Assembly: GCA_030668045.1 (NCBI GenBank)
Contig: DAOUUR010000070.1
Location: forward strand, 1 to 8,604
From: a bacterium
GTDB taxonomy: Bacteria; Zixibacteria; MSB-5A5; GN15; FEB-12
Reading direction: 5' to 3'
DNA length: 8,604 bases
Shown: positions 6,450 to 8,604 of the stretch, piece after piece
Layout: each line of letters opens with the position of its first letter
How positions within the stretch are numbered: position 1 is the first letter of the stretch
Program-made: the position numbers and the translations under genes
Notes under the pieces: generated by a model
The model's database searches: none
What the model was told of the DNA's origin: nothing
The model's input: the letters and a program-made list of their open reading frames with translations, nothing else

Positions 6450-6478
6450 AAGATACGGTTTTTGTCGATGATTTGCAA
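6450..6478 (-). promoter_or_regulatory. sigma70-like promoter of the MATE gene
   Basis: On the minus strand, TTGCAA (6478-6473) and TATCTT (6455-6450) are 17 bp apart, each with four of six consensus matches. The start of transcription would be near 6443, only about 13 nt before ATG 6430. This short leader could explain the weak ribosome binding site. Confidence 0.4.
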
Positions 6479-6490
6479 ATGAGAATCTCA
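6471..6490. promoter_or_regulatory. adjacent palindromes at the MATE promoter, possible operator
   Basis: ATTTGCAAAT (6471-6480) is a perfect 10-bp palindrome covering the -35 hexamer. It shares its last base with TGAGAATCTCA (6480-6490), a 5+1+5 palindrome just upstream. The pair looks like binding sites for one or two dimeric regulators of the efflux gene. No regulator gene is visible in the window. Confidence 0.35.
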
Positions 6491-6524
6491 CGGCGCCCTG
6501 GCCATGGCTTACCCCAATCAGCGA

Positions 6525-6553
6525 TTGCATTTTCGACTAAACGACGCTATATT
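6525..6553 (+). promoter_or_regulatory. plus-strand sigma70-like promoter candidate
   Basis: TTGCAT (6525-6530) and TATATT (6548-6553) are 17 bp apart. The -10 matches 5/6, the -35 only 3/6. It is divergent from the MATE promoter and would make an RNA starting near 6560 that contains the 6585-6603 hairpin and the 6665-6796 frame. Confidence 0.35.
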
Positions 6554-6584
6554 GCTGTACGTCCATTTTAGGGAGAGGCGAGAA

Positions 6585-6603
6585 GCAGTTTCTATCAAAC
6601 TGC
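6585..6603 (+). other. perfect 7-bp hairpin in a possible leader RNA
   Basis: GCAGTTT (6585-6591) and AAACTGC (6597-6603) flank a 5-nt loop, CTATC. It lies about 25 nt into the RNA expected from the promoter at 6525-6553. It has no T-run, so it is not a terminator. I do not recognise a known riboswitch or RNA family around it. Confidence 0.35.
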
Positions 6604-6664
6604 GGACGACTACATCTAATCACAGTCGCGGCTAATCGTGATCCGACACCTGAAAGGATAGATC

Positions 6665-6796
6665 ATGAAGAGAGCAGCTATTGGTGCATTTAATTTGCGT
6701 AAAGGATCAAGCGGGGGACGTCAAACGTCAAGCTTAAACAATGGCTTCCCGTCATTCACAAAAAAGGCGCGCCTGAGTGACAGGCGCGCCGTATGA
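6665..6796 (+). CDS. doubtful small basic ORF, 43 aa
   Basis: ATG 6665 has a good ribosome binding site, AAAGGA (6653-6658), 6 nt upstream, and the frame runs 43 codons to TGA 6794-6796. The product would be basic and Ser/Gly-rich (MKRAAIGAFNLRKG at the start), with no clear domain, signal or membrane segment. Its last 11 residues are encoded by the terminator hairpin of the opposite-strand gene, a mark against it being a conserved protein. A promoter candidate lies 110 nt upstream. I do not recognise it. Confidence 0.22.
   Translation: MKRAAIGAFNLRKGSSGGRQTSSLNNGFPSFTKKARLSDRRAV
6760..6790 (-). terminator. intrinsic terminator of the dockerin protein gene
   Basis: GGCGCGCCTG (6766-6775) and CAGGCGCGCC (6781-6790) form a perfect 10-bp GC-rich stem with a 5-nt loop. 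Read on the minus strand, the stem is followed directly by six T (complement of 6760-6765). It begins 19 nt after the TAG stop at 6810. This is a textbook Rho-independent terminator acting in one direction only. Confidence 0.9.
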
Positions 6797-6809
6797 TCAA
6801 TAGCACGAA

Positions 6810-8604
6810 CTATGGGCACGCTGGTGGTGCCGGGCCAAGGGGTACCCCGAACAGGTAATCAACCAGGTACGTGATATCAGAGATGTTAACGAAATTATCA
6901 ACATCACCGTTGGCGTTGCCTTCGGCAGCACACGGTGGCACTGGTCCCAGAGGCACGCCAAACAGGTAATCCACAAGGTAGGTAATGTCGGAGATGTTGA
7001 TTTGCTCTGCAGTATCTCCGTTGGCATTGCCGCGTATACCGATACAACATGAGCTGGTCGGAGCAATGGTAAAGCAGTAGGGTCCACCCCATGCAGGGTG
7101 AATCTCGCCGATTTCACCCGTATCAGTAACCCATATCCAGCTGTTTTCTGGACGATACCAAGACGAATCAAGACACAGTTGCTTGCCGACCTGCGTGGGG
7201 CTAACCTCAGTACTGATTGAGTAGACAATCTCGCTGAAACCAACCTTGCTACTTCCTCCATACCACCCGCTGCCGGAGAAACCGATAGTATCGGCACCGA
7301 TACCGGAAGTGCCATAGCCATTACTGTACGGGTTGATATTGAGGGAGTGATTCCACATATCACCCCAGCTTAGGTATATCACGGTTGGGGGGGCAGGAGG
7401 GGGATTAAGGTGCGGGACATACGTACACGCATCCCAAACTGCACCATCGGGGGAGTATATCCGAAATCCGGTGGAGTGACCAAGGATATCAGCTTCGTTG
7501 GGTGCAGGAGCATTGGTAAACCTGATATAAAATGTGATTGGCACATTTGCTTGAATAGCGTCGTCCATCCCGGGAACTAACCCATCTACGCTGTCCAACG
7601 CCAACGAACCACCCTGGCCTTCGGCGACCTGCAGAGGTACAGTCTCGCTGCAGTATTTTGGTGCTGGTCCCGGCGGAAGGCCAAAGGAGTAATCTATCAG
7701 ATAGATAACATCCGCGATATTTACCGTCTCGTTCATATCCCCGTTAGCATTTCCTTCTTCATGGCACGACGGAGGTGGTCCCGGCGGAAAACCAAACAGG
7801 TAATCGACCAAAAACACGATATCAGAGACGTTCACGATCTCGCCAGAATCACCATTGGCATTACCGCGGTCGCCCACACAGCAACCGTCGCACGCATCAC
7901 CCACACCGTCCTCGTTAGAGTCGGCCTGATCGGGGTTCCACAACGTGCAGTTGTCGTGCCAGTCGCCGATGCCATCCTCATCGTGGTCAGTTCCCTCACC
8001 ACGGAGAGTAAAGTTATTGACGAAGGTCATGATCGTATGCAGATCTTCTTCGTCTTGAGCATCAGTCCAGCAGACATACTGATCGGATGCGTGCAACGTG
8101 TTCATATTCTCATGCAACTCTGCTGCCACAAAGCCGCCATTCGGGTAAACGAAAGTATCGTTCGTCATGCCGTAGGCGCCGACAAAGTCGGTGCTGTTGG
8201 CAACAAACGTACCCGGTTGGTTGGTATTGTACCAGGCGATAGCCGCATCGATATTGAGTTGCAGGCCAGCCAGGCCGCCGTCGTAGGTGGTTGACAGGGC
8301 TGTCCAGACAATTAGAGTATCCGGAGCTATTTCAGCGCCGGTCGTGTTGAACTTCTCGAGGAAGGCGATACCACCGACACGAAGGTTATTGTCCATGCAC
8401 TCAAGAGTATCATCCCACGCGTTATACTCGTGACCCATCTGGTAGAACAGGTTACGAGTAGGATCAGATCCACACGTGTTGCGGGAGGCGGTATCCGAGG
8501 GAATATCCCAGTCAATACCTTCACCGATCGCCAGACCCGAATAACTCAGGGTATCAGGGCAGTAAACCTTCAGACACTGAATGATAAAGGCGTCATCACC
8601 CGAA
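6810..8604 (-). CDS. secreted dockerin-repeat protein, 3' part (N-terminus beyond window)
   Basis: The frame is open from the right edge to TAG 6812-6810, giving 597 visible residues; an internal ATG at 8438 is not the start. Numbering from the first full codon: 1-203 is an unrecognised extracellular-looking domain rich in Asp, Asn, Thr and Tyr (LAIGEGIDWDIPSDTASRN near its start). Residues 204-240 are a classic thrombospondin type 3 calcium repeat (DNC...NPDQADSNEDGVGDACD). Residues 241-281 and 283-318 are a pair of dockerin-like units (GNANGD...VNVSDIVFLVDYLFG). Residues 319-518 are a second unrecognised, probably beta-rich domain (PITFYIRF, GFRIYSPDGAVWD). Residues 519-559 and 561-597 are another dockerin pair ending at the stop. 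Each unit has the Ca-loop Asn/Asp pattern NANGD followed by SD or AD. Cysteines flank each pair (CC...). No cellulase or sorting domain is visible. Likely secreted via a signal peptide outside the window; the function is unknown. Confidence 0.85.
   Translation of the reverse strand, partial: SGDDAFIIQCLKVYCPDTLSYSGLAIGEGIDWDIPSDTASRNTCGSDPTRNLFYQMGHEYNAWDDTLECMDNNLRVGGIAFLEKFNTTGAEIAPDTLIVWTALSTTYDGGLAGLQLNIDAAIAWYNTNQPGTFVANSTDFVGAYGMTNDTFVYPNGGFVAAELHENMNTLHASDQYVCWTDAQDEEDLHTIMTFVNNFTLRGEGTDHDEDGIGDWHDNCTLWNPDQADSNEDGVGDACDGCCVGDRGNANGDSGEIVNVSDIVFLVDYLFGFPPGPPPSCHEEGNANGDMNETVNIADVIYLIDYSFGLPPGPAPKYCSETVPLQVAEGQGGSLALDSVDGLVPGMDDAIQANVPITFYIRFTNAPAPNEADILGHSTGFRIYSPDGAVWDACTYVPHLNPPPAPPTVIYLSWGDMWNHSLNINPYSNGYGTSGIGADTIGFSGSGWYGGSSKVGFSEIVYSISTEVSPTQVGKQLCLDSSWYRPENSWIWVTDTGEIGEIHPAWGGPYCFTIAPTSSCCIGIRGNANGDTAEQINISDITYLVDYLFGVPLGPVPPCAAEGNANGDVDNFVNISDITYLVDYLFGVPLGPAPPACP
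6813..7049 (-). repeat. C-terminal dockerin-like pair (units 3 and 4)
   Basis: Two units of about 40 residues are encoded at 7049-6927 and 6923-6813. They share the 19-residue peptide NISDITYLVDYLFGVPLGP exactly, yet 13 of the 19 codons differ by synonymous changes. Each has GNANGD, the calcium-loop start of a dockerin/EF-hand-like motif. Confidence 0.85.
7650..7883 (-). repeat. internal dockerin-like pair (units 1 and 2)
   Basis: Units at 7883-7761 and 7757-7650 read GNANGDSGEIVNVSDIVFL and GNANGDMNETVNIADVIYL, each followed by D-Y-x-F-G and a Pro/Gly-rich linker. They are more diverged from each other than units 3 and 4. The pair directly follows the thrombospondin type 3 repeat. Confidence 0.85.
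7884..7994 (-). other. thrombospondin type 3 repeat coding segment
   Basis: About 37 codons encode the DxDxDGxGDxxDNC...NxDQxDSNxDGVGDxCD pattern, a calcium-binding linker common in secreted bacterial proteins. It joins the N-terminal domain to the first dockerin pair. Confidence 0.88.

Larger units (their letters stand above)
6431..6809. other. regulatory spacer between the MATE and dockerin genes
   Basis: No confident gene lies in these 379 bases. It holds the MATE promoter with two palindromes (6450-6490), a plus-strand promoter candidate (6525-6553), a perfect 7-bp hairpin (6585-6603), a doubtful 43-codon plus-strand frame (6665-6796) and the terminator of the dockerin gene (6760-6790). 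Confidence 0.6.

Noticed and set aside
6797..7363. 188-codon minus-strand frame overlapping the dockerin gene
   Set aside because: It is a frame shadow of the repeat-rich dockerin sequence; the true frame has dockerin and calcium-repeat motifs.
7761..8294. 177-codon plus-strand frame opposite the dockerin gene
   Set aside because: Antisense to the well-supported secreted protein; the product is low-complexity Val/Ile/Arg with no domain.

Overview
The window looks like a piece of a bacterial chromosome from the FCB group, most likely candidate phylum Zixibacteria. The main clue is the partial secreted protein at the right edge. It combines a thrombospondin type 3 calcium repeat with dockerin-like units of the form GNANGD...VNISDITYLVDYLFG, a style I associate with Zixibacteria. 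This taxonomic call rests on pattern recognition, not on a database search. Base composition is about 50% GC and even throughout, with no insertion sequence, tRNA, rRNA or CRISPR array.

Layout. Positions 63-194 encode an overlooked 43-residue hydrophobic protein. Positions 195-675 are a long spacer holding degenerate GTCATGCTGAGC-type repeats, a strong inverted repeat, a weak promoter and a very good ribosome binding site. Positions 676-4394 are a tight four-gene plus-strand operon: an MttB-family (non-pyrrolysine) methyltransferase, a MetH activation-domain protein, a corrinoid-binding protein, and a homocysteine S-methyltransferase. Convergent to it, 17 nt away, is a minus-strand two-CBS-domain protein (4412-4861) with its own promoter. 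Then come a minus-strand MATE-family transporter (5057-6430), a regulatory spacer with divergent promoter candidates, a doubtful 43-codon ORF, a textbook intrinsic terminator (6760-6790), and the 3' part of a large secreted dockerin protein on the minus strand (6810 to the right edge).

How the genes work together. The four-gene operon holds the pieces of a cobalamin-dependent methionine synthase as separate proteins (homocysteine/zinc module, B12 module, activation module). The folate-binding module is replaced by an MttB-family protein. The simplest inference is methyl transfer from an unidentified methylated amine (quaternary amine, betaine-like) to the corrinoid protein and then to homocysteine, giving methionine without methyl-tetrahydrofolate. 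The activator's true start seems to be a non-standard ATT codon overlapping the end of the MttB gene, and the activator lacks the Arg that binds AdoMet in E. coli MetH. The CBS, MATE and dockerin genes have no obvious functional tie to the operon.
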